DNA of 64,000 bases. It comes from Fuerstiella sp041398845. GTDB lineage: Bacteria > Planctomycetota > Planctomycetia > Planctomycetales > Planctomycetaceae. The notes under the pieces were generated by a model that worked only from the letters and a program-made list of their open reading frames with translations, had not been told where the DNA came from and did no database searches. Where the stretch lies: assembly GCA_041398845.1 (NCBI GenBank), contig JAWKTZ010000007.1:1240001-1304000 (forward strand). The letters are read 5' to 3'. The position numbers were made by a program, and so were the translations under genes. Shown one piece after another: positions 63,872-64,000 of this stretch; the first letter of the stretch is position 1, and each line of letters begins with the position of its first letter.

Positions 63872-64000
63872 GCTGCGGCTGAAGGCCAGAGTCGTATCGA
63901 TTTCGTAGTTGTCCACAAACGCGGTGTGGAAGTCGTACACGTCAACGAAATCTTCAAGGTGGTCGTCGTCCGTCTTCCGCATTTCGCCGCATTCGATCAG
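63869..64000 (-). CDS. C-terminal end of an unidentified gene (partial)
   Basis: The last 43 codons of a gene entering from the right edge, ending TAG at 63869. The sequence (LIECGEMRKTDDDHLEDFVDV, YDFHTAFVDNYEIDTTLAFSRS) is acidic with clean codon structure, so it is very likely real coding. The family cannot be identified from this fragment. It is upstream of trkH on the same strand. Confidence 0.65.
   Translation of the reverse strand: MIECGEMRKTDDDHLEDFVDVYDFHTAFVDNYEIDTTLAFSRS

Overview
This window is chromosomal DNA of a planctomycete, probably a Planctomycetaceae/Fuerstiella-like lineage (inference). The evidence is the set of phylum-typical families: DUF1552 and DUF1592-type c-haem proteins, a DUF1559 pseudopilin, two CRTAC1 (FG-GAP plus ASPIC/UnbV) proteins, a secreted sulfatase, a TAT-exported Gfo/Idh/MocA oxidoreductase, and a haem-bearing sorbosone-dehydrogenase-like protein. 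No database could be searched, so family names rest on motifs and remembered family architecture.

Layout. 0-2.3 kb: a ParA-like ATPase overlapping an AlbA_2/HATPase protein. 2.3-6.5 kb: the DUF1552/DUF1592 pair. 6.8-10.1 kb: murE and murF. 10.1-18.2 kb: a CRTAC1 protein facing away from a four-gene unit of DUF1559 pseudopilin, lipoprotein, TPR protein and second CRTAC1 protein, with hairpins in its first two gaps. 18.3-24.9 kb: a leftward run of secreted kelch, haem-dehydrogenase, esterase and oxidoreductase genes. 25.1-30.2 kb: HtrA-like protease, DJ-1/PfpI protein, thrS and an SGNH hydrolase. 30.7-34.7 kb: glgP and malQ. 34.7-39.3 kb: repeats, a response regulator, an MFS-like transporter and a sulfatase. 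39.3-46.2 kb: a 6.8-kb element integrated into a tRNA-Leu gene. 46.5-64 kb: a prenyltransferase-repeat protein, cdsA, uppS, a possible small selenoprotein, a D-threonine-aldolase-like enzyme, a frameshifted TPR-redoxin gene, trpA, an aldehyde dehydrogenase, an SGNH-like protein, a D-lactate-dehydrogenase-like FAD/FeS fusion with a MoaD-like protein, and trkH.

The most distinctive region is the tRNA-Leu(CAA) element. A 24-bp att core is duplicated at both ends, with a tyrosine recombinase at the tRNA end, AlpA-like and small HTH genes, and a DUF3987 helicase/primase-like gene. Three copies of GTGGCCT-N5-GTGGCCT near the ends look like integrase arm sites. The integrase frame runs through the att core. 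In the integrated state it ends inside the tRNA; in a circular form it would continue into a 66-codon tail lying at the other end of the element.

The second striking item is a small membrane-protein gene at 49.5-49.75 kb with a strong ribosome binding site, an in-frame TGA at codon 30 and a following hairpin that fits the bacterial SECIS layout. The window also holds several families of palindromic repeats. One (GGGTCTGACCC) sits at or just after stop codons in five of its six copies.
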